Of a DNA stretch of 21,664 nt, positions 7,689 through 15,807 are shown piece after piece. This DNA comes from Paracoccaceae bacterium. GTDB taxonomy: Bacteria > Pseudomonadota > Alphaproteobacteria > Rhodobacterales > Rhodobacteraceae. Made by a program: the position numbers and the translations under genes. The notes beneath the pieces are model-generated. The model was given only the letters and a program-made list of their open reading frames with translations, was not told the DNA's origin and did not search any database. Each line of letters begins with the position of its first letter. Position 1 is the stretch's first letter. The stretch spans positions 1-21,664 of the forward strand of contig JAFGVZ010000118.1 of assembly GCA_016937725.1 (NCBI GenBank), in the 5' to 3' direction.

Positions 7689-8122
7689 GTTTACCGCGTC
7701 AACGTATTTCGCTTGTGACCCTTGGGGTGGACGACCTTGCCCGCGCCCGGGCTTTTTACGCGGCCCTTGGCTGGATCGAAGCAGAGGCGACCGAAGGCAT
7801 GGTCTGTTTCCAATTCATGGGGCAGGCGTTGATGCTGTTCGGGCGCGCAGAATTGGCCAAGGATCAGGGCCGGGAAGGGGCGGATCTGGGCGCAGGGGGG
7901 GTGACGCTTGCGCAATGCTTCACCTCTCGCGCCGAGGTTGACGCCGCTTTTGCCGAGGCCGTGACCGCTGGTGCGACCGTGTTGAAGGTCCCAGAGGCGG
8001 TCTTTTGGGGCGGCTATTCGGGCTATTATGCCGACCCGGATGGCCATGTCTGGGAAGTGGCGCATAACCCGTTCTGGCCCTTGTCCGAAGATGGCAGTCT
8101 GACCCTTCCGGTGCCTGCATGA
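7685..8122 (+). CDS. VOC-fold (glyoxalase/dioxygenase-like) protein
   Basis: This 145-residue protein belongs to the vicinal-oxygen-chelate superfamily. Two beta-alpha-beta-beta-beta modules can be seen: ISLVTLGVDDLARARAFYAA at the N-terminus and the second-module end GGYSGYYADPDGHVWEVAHN, where the acidic residue near the end normally binds a metal. The substrate cannot be inferred, since such proteins include glyoxalases, dioxygenases and antibiotic-binding proteins. The start is taken as GTG at 7685, which overlaps the recF stop and has AAAGGA 5 bases upstream; an open frame continues further upstream inside recF but without family-like sequence. The ATG of the next gene overlaps its TGA, so recF, this gene and the exporter gene are probably translated from one message. 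Confidence 0.85.
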   Translation: MSLPRQRISLVTLGVDDLARARAFYAALGWIEAEATEGMVCFQFMGQALMLFGRAELAKDQGREGADLGAGGVTLAQCFTSRAEVDAAFAEAVTAGATVLKVPEAVFWGGYSGYYADPDGHVWEVAHNPFWPLSEDGSLTLPVPA

Positions 8123-8739
8123 CAATTGCCCCCCTAGACCTGCTGTTTTACGCAGGCGCCATTCTTATCCTGTTCCTGACCCCCGGCCCGGTCTGGGTGG
8201 CCCTGACCGCGCGCGCCATGTCGGGGGGCTTCGGCTCTGCCGCGCCCTTGGCGGTTGGCGTGGCCTTGGGCGATATGCTCTGGCCCTTGGCCGCGATCTT
8301 CGGTCTGACATGGATCTTGTCGCTTTATGGCGATCTGTTGGGGCTGATGAAATGGGTCGCCATGGGCATGTTCATCGTGATGGGCGTGCAACTTATCCGC
8401 CATGCCTGCGCCCGCATCTCGACCGACAGCCGCCTGACGCGGCCGGGGCGCTGGGCGGGGTTTGTGGCCGGGATCAGCGTGATTTTGGCCAACCCCAAGG
8501 CGATCTTGTTTTATATGGGCGTGCTGCCGGGGTTTTTTGACCTGAGCCGGGTCACGGGGCTGGACATTGCTGCCATTCTGGCCGTGTCCGCCAGCATTCC
8601 GATGTTGGGCAACCTGCTCATGGCACTGGCCATAGACCGCGCCCGTGCGCTGTTGCGTTCGGGCGAGGCGATGGCGCGGGTGAACCGTATTGCAGGTGTT
8701 CTGATGATCGGTGTGGGGTTGGTGATCGGGCTAAGCTAA
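8119..8739 (+). CDS. LysE/RhtB-family amino-acid exporter
   Basis: This 206-residue inner-membrane protein has about six hydrophobic segments and the LysE/RhtB family pattern: an early LTPGPVWVALTARAMSGGFG motif, a glycine-rich second helix (AVGVALGDMLWPLAA) and ISVILANPKAILFYMGVLPG in the middle. Members export amino acids or related small molecules by proton exchange. The substrate cannot be told from sequence. The ATG overlaps the stop of the VOC gene by 4 bp (ATGA). The gene ends shortly before the bidirectional terminator at 8777-8806. Family call is good; naming it a homoserine/threonine exporter would be a guess. Confidence 0.88.
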   Translation: MTIAPLDLLFYAGAILILFLTPGPVWVALTARAMSGGFGSAAPLAVGVALGDMLWPLAAIFGLTWILSLYGDLLGLMKWVAMGMFIVMGVQLIRHACARISTDSRLTRPGRWAGFVAGISVILANPKAILFYMGVLPGFFDLSRVTGLDIAAILAVSASIPMLGNLLMALAIDRARALLRSGEAMARVNRIAGVLMIGVGLVIGLS

Positions 8740-8776
8740 GTTCATCGCCCGCATCCGCTATCGACGGATAGATATG

Positions 8777-8806
8777 AAAAAACCCGGCCAGTTTGGCCGG
8801 GTTTTT
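8777..8806. terminator. Bidirectional intrinsic terminator between lysE-like gene and ftsH
   Basis: CCCGGCC (8783-8789) and GGCCGGG (8795-8801) form a 7-bp stem with a 5-base loop. Six A residues precede it and five T residues follow, so it works on either strand. It lies 37 bases after the exporter stop and 26 bases after the ftsH stop (on its strand), and so ends both convergent transcripts. Confidence 0.92.
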
Positions 8807-8831
8807 GTGTTCGATGTGGTCCGCGCCGAGA

Positions 8832-10751
8832 TCAGGCGCTTGGTTCTGGCTCCATCCCGCCATCGCCCTCGTCGCGCTTGCGGCCACGGGTTTTCGGGAT
8901 CGCTGCGACCGAAGGCGTTCCGCTGGAATGGTTGTCAGCGTCGTCATCGTCGCGCCCAATGGGCTCGCCCCGCATGACACGGCCAATTTCCGGGCCGGTC
9001 AGGGTTTCGTATTCCAGCAAGCCTTGCGCCAGATTTTCCAGATGTTCGCGGTGCTCGGTCAGGATGCGCTTGGCTGTCTCGTAGCCTTCTTCAACCAGTT
9101 CGCGCACCTTGTCGTCGATCATCTTCTGGGTAATGCCGGAATGGTTCGACCCGCCGCCATAGCTGCCCAGATAGCTTTGCTGCTCATTGGCATAATCGAC
9201 ATAGCCCAGATCCTTGTCGAAGCCGAACTGCGTAACCATCGCACGGGCGATCTTTGTCACCTGCTGGATGTCGCTGGACGCGCCAGAGGTTACCGCATCA
9301 TGCCCGAAAACCAGTTCTTCGGCCACGCGCCCGCCCATCGCCATAGCGATCTTGGACTTGTATTTGCGGTAGCTGACCGACAATTGGTCGCGCTCCGGCA
9401 GCGACAGAACCAGACCCAGCGCACGACCGCGCGGGATGATGGTGGCCTTATGGATCGGGTCATGCTCGGGAACATGCAGGCCGACCACGGCGTGACCAGC
9501 TTCGTGGTAGGCGGTCAGCTTCTTCTCGTCCTCGGTCATGACCATGGAGCGGCGCTCTGCGCCCATCATGACTTTGTCCTTGGCATTCTCAAAATCGTCC
9601 ATCACCACGAAGCGACGGTTCGAGCGGGCTGCCATAAGGGCTGCCTCGTTCACGAGGTTCGCAAGGTCAGCACCAGAGAAACCGGGCGTGCCACGTGCGA
9701 TGATACGCAGGTCCACATTCGGGCCTAGCGGCACTTTGCGGGCATGCACACCAAGGATTTTCTCGCGGCCCTTGATGTCGGGGTTCGGCACCTGAACCTG
9801 ACGGTCGAAACGACCGGGGCGCAGAAGCGCGGGGTCCAGCACGTCGGGGCGGTTGGTGGCCGCAACGATGATGATGCCCTCATTGGCCTCGAACCCGTCC
9901 ATTTCGACCAGAAGCTGGTTCAAGGTCTGTTCGCGTTCGTCATTGCCGCCGCCATAGCCAACGCCACGCGAGCGGCCTACGGCGTCAATCTCGTCAATGA
10001 ATACGATACATGGCGCGTTCTTCTTGGCCTGCTCGAACATGTCGCGCACACGGCTTGCACCGACACCCACGAACATTTCAACAAAGTCAGATCCAGAGAT
10101 GGTGAAGAAGGGCACACCCGCTTCGCCCGCCACAGCGCGCGCCAGCAAGGTTTTACCCGTGCCCGGAGGGCCGACCAGCAGCGCACCTTTCGGGATCTTG
10201 CCACCAAGGCGGCTGAATTTCTGCGGGTTGCGCAGGAACTCGACAATCTCTTCCAGATCGTCTTTCGCTTCGTCAATGCCCGCCACGTCGTCAAACGTCA
10301 CACGACCCTGCTTTTCGGTCAGGAGTTTTGCCTTGGACTTGCCAAAGCCCATCGCGCCACCTTTGCCGCCGCCCTGCATGCGGTTCATGAAATAAATCCA
10401 CACCCCGATCAGCAACAGGAAGGGCAGCCACAACATAAGCGTGGACATGAAGCCCGATTGCTGCTGCGGCGTCGCTTCGACCGGAATGTTGCGGTCCAGA
10501 AGGCGCTGGGTCAGCGTGGAATCATCCGGGCGCACGGTCGTATATTGCTGGCCATCGCTGCCAACAAAGACGATACGCTCGCCATCTATGGTCACCCGGC
10601 TGACTTCGCTGTTGTCAATACGGCTGATAAAGTCTGAATAATTCACGCTGCGCGCAGAGGATGTGCTGCTGCCATTGCTGAACATGTTGAACAACATGAT
10701 CATCAGAAGGAACAGAACGATCCAGAAAGCGAAATTCCGTGCGTTGCCCAC
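8832..10751 (-). CDS. ftsH: FtsH, ATP-dependent membrane zinc metalloprotease
   Basis: This 639-residue inner-membrane AAA protease degrades misassembled membrane proteins and short-lived regulators; in enterobacteria these include sigma-32 and LpxC. There are two transmembrane helices (about 7-25 and 103-122) flanking a periplasmic domain. The AAA module has Walker A GPPGTGKT (194-201), the pore motif FVEMFVGVGA (223-232), Walker B IVFIDEID (249-256) and the second region of homology ATNRPDVLDPALLRPGRFDR (298-317). The protease domain has HEAGH (416-420) with a third zinc ligand at D494. The start codon is GTG at 10751, supported by AAAGGAGAGG just upstream and the family-typical MGNARNFAFW. 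The tail is acidic and basic, rich in D, R and K. It follows tilS by 75 bp and ends at a shared terminator. Confidence 0.98.
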   Translation of the reverse strand: MGNARNFAFWIVLFLLMIMLFNMFSNGSSTSSARSVNYSDFISRIDNSEVSRVTIDGERIVFVGSDGQQYTTVRPDDSTLTQRLLDRNIPVEATPQQQSGFMSTLMLWLPFLLLIGVWIYFMNRMQGGGKGGAMGFGKSKAKLLTEKQGRVTFDDVAGIDEAKDDLEEIVEFLRNPQKFSRLGGKIPKGALLVGPPGTGKTLLARAVAGEAGVPFFTISGSDFVEMFVGVGASRVRDMFEQAKKNAPCIVFIDEIDAVGRSRGVGYGGGNDEREQTLNQLLVEMDGFEANEGIIIVAATNRPDVLDPALLRPGRFDRQVQVPNPDIKGREKILGVHARKVPLGPNVDLRIIARGTPGFSGADLANLVNEAALMAARSNRRFVVMDDFENAKDKVMMGAERRSMVMTEDEKKLTAYHEAGHAVVGLHVPEHDPIHKATIIPRGRALGLVLSLPERDQLSVSYRKYKSKIAMAMGGRVAEELVFGHDAVTSGASSDIQQVTKIARAMVTQFGFDKDLGYVDYANEQQSYLGSYGGGSNHSGITQKMIDDKVRELVEEGYETAKRILTEHREHLENLAQGLLEYETLTGPEIGRVMRGEPIGRDDDDADNHSSGTPSVAAIPKTRGRKRDEGDGGMEPEPSA

Positions 10752-10773
10752 GGGCCTCTCCTTTGGTCAGGTC

Positions 10774-10789
10774 GGCGCAGGGTTGCGCC
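10774..10789 (-). other. Stem-loop between tilS and ftsH
   Basis: GGCGCA and TGCGCC form a perfect 6-bp stem with a 4-base loop in the 75-bp gap. There is no T-run after it in the reading direction, so it is not a standard intrinsic terminator. It may shape message stability at the tilS-ftsH junction. Confidence 0.4.
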
Positions 10790-10826
10790 GTTGTTCTAGT
10801 GTTACATAGCGATTGGCACGCCGCAA

Positions 10827-12050
10827 TCAATGCGAGAGGCCCGATCCGGGCCAATCAAGGGGTAATGCGCGGCATTTTGCCCGGTATTCGGGGGTCAATC
10901 CGGCCAGAGGCGCGGCAATCAGCACAGATCCGCGCCAAATTGCCGGGCTGGCCAGAAGCGAGTCGCGCGGCAAAAGCCAGCTTTCGCGGTTTGTCTGGAG
11001 CAGTCCATCAGCGCCAAGGGGGCGGGTCGTTAGCCCCGGTTTGGCAGGCCCGTCAATCAGCCAGCGACCATCCCAAGGCCCCGGCGCGGGCGCGTGCAAG
11101 TCCGCGACGGCTTTCCACTCACGGCAGATGCGCAGCTCGGTGTCGTTCTGCACCAAAAGGCAGCCATGCAGCGTGGCCCGGGGGTTTGCGAGCGCAGTGC
11201 GCAACGCCGAAAGCCGGGGGCGGTAATGCGTCTGACCGACCCAACACAAAGCAGCGGCAACAAGCCTTTCCCTTGTATCTTGCGGGAGTGCGTTCAGCGC
11301 TTGGCGCTCAAGGACCATGTCCCCATTCTCTTGGCGTAGGATCGCGGTCGCGGCTTGATGCGCGGCATGGTCCAAGACGTGGCGTGCGGCGGCCATATGG
11401 GCGGCGGTTTCGGCCAGCCTGTCAGCATTTAGCCCCAAGGCGGTCATGGCTTGGCGCATGCGCACCCGCTCGAACCGGGTGTCGTGATTGCTGGCATCTT
11501 CCGCCCAGGCCCAGCCAATGCTGCGCAGATGGTCGCGCAACGTGTCGCGGCGCAGGTCCAGCATTGGGCGCAACCATGTCAACCCGTCCTGCATGCGGGA
11601 TGGGGACATCGCGGCCATGCCATCCACGCCAGACCCGCGCTTGAGCCGCATCAGCAGTGTTTCGGCCTGATCGTCGCGCGTATGGCCAAGCGCGATATGG
11701 CTAATCCCATGCGCCCGCGCCCATGCGCCCAGCAAATCCTGCCGGGCTTGACGTGCGCGGTCCTGCAAATTGCCAGTGCCATCCCAGGACCAGCGCAGCA
11801 CCTGATGGGGTGCGCCGACACGCTCGGCATGTTTGGCCACCAAGGCGCATTCCTGCGCAGCCTCTGGCCGCAGCCCGTGATCGACCGTTGCCACATGCAG
11901 CGCGCAGTCATGGCGCGCGACCCAAAGGCTGCACAAATGCAAAAGCGCCACGGAATCGCCGCCGCCAGAAACTGCGACCCCCAGCGCGCGCGGCGGTTCC
12001 GGCAAAAGCGCCGCCATGGCTTGGTCGAAGCGCTGGGGCAAGGCTGTCAA
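10827..12050 (-). CDS. tilS: TilS, tRNA(Ile)-lysidine synthetase
   Basis: TilS attaches lysine to C34 of the tRNA-Ile with anticodon CAU, changing its reading from AUG to AUA and its charging from Met to Ile; it is usually essential. The PP-loop ATP-binding motif is SGGGDS (28-33). Other family marks are VATVDHGLRPEAAQE, GHTRDDQAETLLMRLKRGSG and the RFERVRMRQ segment. The C-terminal part (after about 250) is divergent, as is usual in alphaproteobacteria. Length is 407 against about 430 in E. coli. Its ATG overlaps the cpoB stop by 4 bp, so translation is probably coupled to the Tol-Pal message. Confidence 0.95.
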   Translation of the reverse strand: MTALPQRFDQAMAALLPEPPRALGVAVSGGGDSVALLHLCSLWVARHDCALHVATVDHGLRPEAAQECALVAKHAERVGAPHQVLRWSWDGTGNLQDRARQARQDLLGAWARAHGISHIALGHTRDDQAETLLMRLKRGSGVDGMAAMSPSRMQDGLTWLRPMLDLRRDTLRDHLRSIGWAWAEDASNHDTRFERVRMRQAMTALGLNADRLAETAAHMAAARHVLDHAAHQAATAILRQENGDMVLERQALNALPQDTRERLVAAALCWVGQTHYRPRLSALRTALANPRATLHGCLLVQNDTELRICREWKAVADLHAPAPGPWDGRWLIDGPAKPGLTTRPLGADGLLQTNRESWLLPRDSLLASPAIWRGSVLIAAPLAGLTPEYRAKCRALPLDWPGSGLSH

Positions 12051-12835
12051 GGGCAGGCAAAGCGCGCGCGCGCGTCCTCTGATTGCGCGGCTTCAGCACT
12101 GTCGGCAAAGCGGGCGCGCAATTCGTCGAACATGGCGCAGGCTTCGGCCGTCTGGTCCAGCCGCCCAAGGCTTTCGCCCAAGGCCAGCAGCGCACGCGGT
12201 GCGTCCGGGCCGTCCGGTCCAGCCATGTATAGGTTCAGATAGGCGCGCGCGGCATCGGGTTCACGCCCCAAAGACGAATAGGCTTCGGCCAGTCTGAAAC
12301 TGGCTTCTGCCCCAAGGGGAGAGCCGGGATAGGTTTCGATGAATTGCGCAAGCGCCGTAGCCGCTGCCTCGGCTTGCCCGTCTTCGGCCAAGGCCAGCGC
12401 GGCATCGAAGCTTTGCTGTTCGCCCGCCGCAAGTTGCGGCTGTTCGGTGTCGGGTGTTTGCGCGGGCCCGGGTGACGCGCCAAGCGTGGGCGGGGCCAGA
12501 CCTTCAGTGCTGCCGCCTTCCAGTTCGGTCAGCCGGAATTCCAGATCGCCCAAGCGGTTCGACGCCTCGTCAATTGTTCGGCGAATACGGAATTCCAACT
12601 CTTCGGTGCGGCCTGTCAGGTTGGCCAACGCGGCTTCCATCCGGGTCACGCGGTCCAAAAGGGTGCCGTCATACCCCGGCTGGCCCGCCGCCTCTCCCGA
12701 GGATAGCTCGCGCGCCAGATCGGCCACGGCGCCTGTCAGCGCGCCAAGTTCGGCGCGCAGGTCTGCCACGGTGTCGGCCCCGGCGGGCAGGGCCAACAGG
12801 CACAAGGCCACGGAAAGGGCGCGCAAGCATTGCAT
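12047..12835 (-). CDS. cpoB: CpoB (YbgF), periplasmic Tol-Pal coordinator
   Basis: This 262-residue secreted protein has a signal peptide (MQCLRALSVALCLLALPAGA, cleavage after about residue 20). A predicted coiled-coil region (about 22-110, containing LDRVTRMEAALANLTGRTEE) follows, then a Pro-rich linker and C-terminal TPR-like repeats (about 140-262) around FDAALALAEDGQAEAAATAL and FIETYPGSPLGAEASFRLAE. In E. coli CpoB forms a trimer through its coiled coil, binds TolA and coordinates PBP1B activity with outer-membrane constriction. Here it sits 3 bp after pal and overlaps tilS by 4 bp. The architecture and position make the call firm; the N-terminal part is poorly conserved in general. Confidence 0.93.
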   Translation of the reverse strand: MQCLRALSVALCLLALPAGADTVADLRAELGALTGAVADLARELSSGEAAGQPGYDGTLLDRVTRMEAALANLTGRTEELEFRIRRTIDEASNRLGDLEFRLTELEGGSTEGLAPPTLGASPGPAQTPDTEQPQLAAGEQQSFDAALALAEDGQAEAAATALAQFIETYPGSPLGAEASFRLAEAYSSLGREPDAARAYLNLYMAGPDGPDAPRALLALGESLGRLDQTAEACAMFDELRARFADSAEAAQSEDARARFACP

Positions 12836-12838
12836 GGC

Positions 12839-13363
12839 TTAGCCCGCCACGCCGCCAGAGACGACAGTCACAGCACGGCGGTTCAGGTTCCAGCAGCGCG
12901 GTTCTGCACAGGCTTCCACCGGGCGTTCCTTGCCATAGCTGACGGTGCGCAGGCGGCTGGCGGCAATCCCTTCGGCAATGAGGAAGCGCTGGACGGTATC
13001 CGCGCGGCGTGCGCCCAAGGCCACGTTATATTCGCGCGTGCCGCGTTCATCCGCATGGCCTTCGACCAGCACGGCGAATTGCGGATTGGCACGCAGCCAT
13101 GCGGCTTGGCCTTGCAGCGTGCTGCGGCCCTCTGGCGTCAGCTCGGAGCTGTCATCGGTGAAGAACACGCGGTCCCCGATGCGCTGCTGGAAATGCGCAA
13201 TCGAACGTGGGTCGTTCGGGTCGCCCAAGGTGCCGGTCGTGATGCCGGTTTCGCTGCCGAAGCCATCGACACCGCCGCCGGCGAACAGGCCGGGGCGCGG
13301 GTTATTACAGGCCGCCAGCGCAAGGCCAGCCAGCAAAAGAAGGGTTTTCGTGGTCAGGTTCAT
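12839..13363 (-). CDS. pal: Pal, peptidoglycan-associated outer-membrane lipoprotein
   Basis: This 174-residue lipoprotein anchors the outer membrane to peptidoglycan and partners TolB. The lipobox is LALAAC with the modified Cys at position 19. After a short linker the OmpA-like domain occupies about 60-170. Its peptidoglycan-binding motif is seen in VEGHADERGTREYNVALGAR and RADTVQRFLIAEGI, with the conserved Asp and Arg that contact diaminopimelate. Length is typical of alphaproteobacterial Pal proteins. It is 18 bp after tolB and 3 bp before cpoB. The two cysteines near the C-terminus (EACAEPRCW) may form a disulfide, also seen in relatives. Confidence 0.97.
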   Translation of the reverse strand: MNLTTKTLLLLAGLALAACNNPRPGLFAGGGVDGFGSETGITTGTLGDPNDPRSIAHFQQRIGDRVFFTDDSSELTPEGRSTLQGQAAWLRANPQFAVLVEGHADERGTREYNVALGARRADTVQRFLIAEGIAASRLRTVSYGKERPVEACAEPRCWNLNRRAVTVVSGGVAG

Positions 13364-13381
13364 TTTGGACTGTCCCGTTGT

Positions 13382-14689
13382 TTATGGAAGTAGAGGGCCC
13401 CAAGCCGGGTCCGACGCCGGAGAGGCCAGTGGCACCCGGCGCAGGTTGCGCCCCGTGATATCGACCGCGTAAAGAGCGGGGTCACCGCCCTGCGCTTCGC
13501 GGGTGAACATGATGACGCGTCCGTTTGGCGCCCAAGACGGGCCTTCGTCAAGAAAAGAAGCCGTGAGCAAGCGCTCTTCCGACCCGTCCGAGCGCATGAC
13601 GCCAATATGAAAACGCCCGGCATGGGACTTGGTGAAGGCGATCAAATCACCCCGCGGCGACCAGACCGGGGTAGAATAGCGCCCTTGGCCGAAGCTGATG
13701 CGCTGTGCGTCACCGCCGCCCACGGGCATAACATAGATTTGGCTGCTGCCCGAGCGGTCGGACTCGAACGTGAGGAACCGCCCGTCGGGCGAGAAGCTGG
13801 GCGCGGTGTCAATGGCGGGCGAATTGGTGAGCCGCACCATCTGCCCGGTGCCAAGGTCCAGCCGGAACAGATCGGTCGTGCTGCCGATAGCCGCCGAAAA
13901 CACCAGCGCGCGCCCGTCGGGCGCAAAGCGCGGCGAAAAGGTCATCGCGCCCGGTATCTCGCCCACAAGCTGGGCTTGACCCGACCGCAAATCCATCAGT
14001 GCAATGCGCGGGCTGCCGGTTTGGTAGGTTGTATAGACCGCCCGGTCGCCCGCGGGCGACACACGCGGCGCAATCACCAGCGACCGCCCATCGGTCAGGG
14101 TGCGAATGTTCTGGCCGTCCTGGTCCATGATCGCCAATTGCTTGGTGCGGTTCTCGCGCGGGCCGGATTCGGCCACGAAAACGACGCGGCTGTCGAAATA
14201 CCCACCCTCGCCGGTGATCTGGCTATAGACCGCGTCCGACACTTTATGCGCCATGCGCCGCCAGTCCTGCACGCTGCCCGCAAATTGCAGGCCTTGGCCC
14301 ATCTGTTGGCCCGATACCACGTCGAACAGGCGGAACTTGACCGTCAGGGTAGAGTTGTTGGCGGCCACCGCGCCGACGACCAGCGCCTGAACATTGACCG
14401 CGCGCCAGTCGGGATAGGACACGGCCGCGTCAAAACTGGTAATTCGCGCGATATGCGCGGTGGGGGGCACTTCGCGGAACAAGCCTGTGCTGGTCAGGTT
14501 CGCGGCCACAACGCGCGAGAGCGCTTCTGCATATTGGCTACCGCCATTATCTTCTGGCACGAAGGCAGGCACGGCAAAGGGCATGGGTTCGATCACCCCT
14601 TCGGTGATCTGCAAGCGCAAAGGCTGGGCCTGCGCCGCTAGGCCAAAGGACAGCAACATTGCCAGTAAAGCGGTGAAAAGACGTGTCAT
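13382..14689 (-). CDS. tolB: TolB, periplasmic beta-propeller of the Tol-Pal system
   Basis: TolB is a 435-residue periplasmic protein that binds Pal, or TolA through its N-terminal segment, and so switches Pal between mobile and anchored states during division. A signal peptide (1-21, ending LAAQA) precedes the mature start QPLRLQITEG. An alpha/beta domain runs to about 160. A six-bladed WD40-like propeller follows; its repeated blade motifs include TFSPRFAPDGRALVFSA, SFSPDGRFLTFESDRSGSSQ, VWSPRGDLIAFTKSHAG and SWAPNGRVIMFTREAQGG. Length is normal. The ATG overlaps the tolA stop by 4 bp. Confidence 0.97.
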   Translation of the reverse strand: MTRLFTALLAMLLSFGLAAQAQPLRLQITEGVIEPMPFAVPAFVPEDNGGSQYAEALSRVVAANLTSTGLFREVPPTAHIARITSFDAAVSYPDWRAVNVQALVVGAVAANNSTLTVKFRLFDVVSGQQMGQGLQFAGSVQDWRRMAHKVSDAVYSQITGEGGYFDSRVVFVAESGPRENRTKQLAIMDQDGQNIRTLTDGRSLVIAPRVSPAGDRAVYTTYQTGSPRIALMDLRSGQAQLVGEIPGAMTFSPRFAPDGRALVFSAAIGSTTDLFRLDLGTGQMVRLTNSPAIDTAPSFSPDGRFLTFESDRSGSSQIYVMPVGGGDAQRISFGQGRYSTPVWSPRGDLIAFTKSHAGRFHIGVMRSDGSEERLLTASFLDEGPSWAPNGRVIMFTREAQGGDPALYAVDITGRNLRRVPLASPASDPAWGPLLP

Positions 14690-15792
14690 CGCAGTCTCAT
14701 CCCTTCGGGGTTGAATGTAATTTCCACGTTACGCCAAGCTTCGTAGCTTTCCGGGGGCAGACCGTAGCCATTGGTGGAACTTGCGCAACGGATGATCGCG
14801 CGGCGTGCAGCCTCGAAGGCCTGCGAGACCGCGCCATCTGTCCCGCCCGTGCTATCGACGAGGTAGATGCTTCCCTGTTCGGGCATCGCGCCCGGTGTCA
14901 TCGAAAAGCCAAGCGTGACCGTGATTTGTTGCGCCTCGGTCGACAGCGTGCCGATATTCCAGCATTGCTGGATCGCAAGCCGCAGGCGGTCGGCTTCGGA
15001 CGCGCTGAGGCCGGTCTGTTGGGGCGCATTCCCGATCCCGGCTAAGCTGTCGGCAAGTGCGGCGGCCACGGCATCGGCCACTTCCGTGGCGACATCTGTT
15101 ACGGGTTCCGCCTCTGGTTCGGGCGCGGGCGCAGGGTCTTCCGATGGCTCTGGCGTCTCGGCCACCTCGACAGGCGCGGGCCGTTCGGGCCTTGTGCGCG
15201 GGCGGGGGCTGACGGTTGGCGCTGCGGCGGCGCGCTCCAGACTGTCGGTCGCGGTTTCGGTCGCCTCGGTCACGATTTCGGTTGTCGCTTCTGGCGGTGC
15301 GACCTGCTCTTGCTCAGGCAGCACCACATCACCCGGCGCATCGGCGCTGGTTTGGGGCTGTGCGGTCAGGTCAACGGTCGCATCTTCGGGTGGTGCTTCG
15401 GTCGGTGTAGGGGCCACGCGGTCGACCGGGCGCGGTGCGGGCCGCTCTGTTGCACCGGGCGTGGGCACGGGCGAAAAAATCGCCCCGGTTGATTCAGGTT
15501 CCGGTTCTGGCGCAGGTTCCGGCTGAGGCCCTGGCTCTGGCTGCGCGGGCGGCGGTGTCGGCTCTGGCACAGGCATGGGGGCCGGTTCCGGCGCGGGCGC
15601 GGGCGGCGCGCTCAGCGCGGCAAACTCGGTCGCGCTGATGAGCGACACCTCTGCCACCGGGAGTTCCAGATCGCTAGATGGCGCATGGAACAGGTCGAAT
15701 ACCAGCACCCAGCCCACAAGGCCAAGATGCAGCACGGCAGAGGCTTTCTGCCCCGTATCCATCCGTCCGACAATGTCGCTCGCTACGCTCAT
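14686..15792 (-). CDS. tolA: TolA, inner-membrane to outer-membrane energy-coupling protein
   Basis: This 368-residue protein is placed as TolA by position and architecture. One N-terminal membrane helix (about 17-33, KASAVLHLGLVGWVLVFDLF region) contacts TolQR. A long Pro/Ala/Glu-rich spacer (about 62-235) follows, with dense PEPAPEPEP-type repeats. A C-terminal domain (about 262-368) matches the TolA/TonB fold, with cysteines C277 and C336 that could form a disulfide. Unlike E. coli TolA, whose spacer is a long Ala/Lys/Glu helix, this spacer is proline-rich and TonB-like, which is common in Rhodobacterales. The ATG at 15792 is 15 bp after tolR; a second Met at residue 11 is possible. Confidence 0.88.
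   Translation of the reverse strand: MSVASDIVGRMDTGQKASAVLHLGLVGWVLVFDLFHAPSSDLELPVAEVSLISATEFAALSAPPAPAPEPAPMPVPEPTPPPAQPEPGPQPEPAPEPEPESTGAIFSPVPTPGATERPAPRPVDRVAPTPTEAPPEDATVDLTAQPQTSADAPGDVVLPEQEQVAPPEATTEIVTEATETATDSLERAAAAPTVSPRPRTRPERPAPVEVAETPEPSEDPAPAPEPEAEPVTDVATEVADAVAAALADSLAGIGNAPQQTGLSASEADRLRLAIQQCWNIGTLSTEAQQITVTLGFSMTPGAMPEQGSIYLVDSTGGTDGAVSQAFEAARRAIIRCASSTNGYGLPPESYEAWRNVEITFNPEGMRLR
15472..15612 (-). repeat. Low-complexity Pro-Glu repeat tract inside tolA
   Basis: The DNA encoding TolA residues about 61-107 is an imperfect tandem run of short units coding for PEP, PAP and PEPE. Such tracts can vary in length between strains by slippage. It forms part of the extended periplasmic spacer. 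Confidence 0.7.
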
Positions 15793-15807
15793 GGCGGCAA
15801 ATGGCCC

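Noticed and set aside
8793..9728. Plus-strand frame of 311 codons opposite ftsH, starting in the terminator
   Set aside because: It is antisense to conserved FtsH catalytic sequence and begins inside a terminator hairpin.
13607..14641. Plus-strand frame of 344 codons opposite tolB
   Set aside because: TolB on the minus strand is unmistakable; the opposite frame is rich in Arg, His and Gly as expected of a high-GC shadow.
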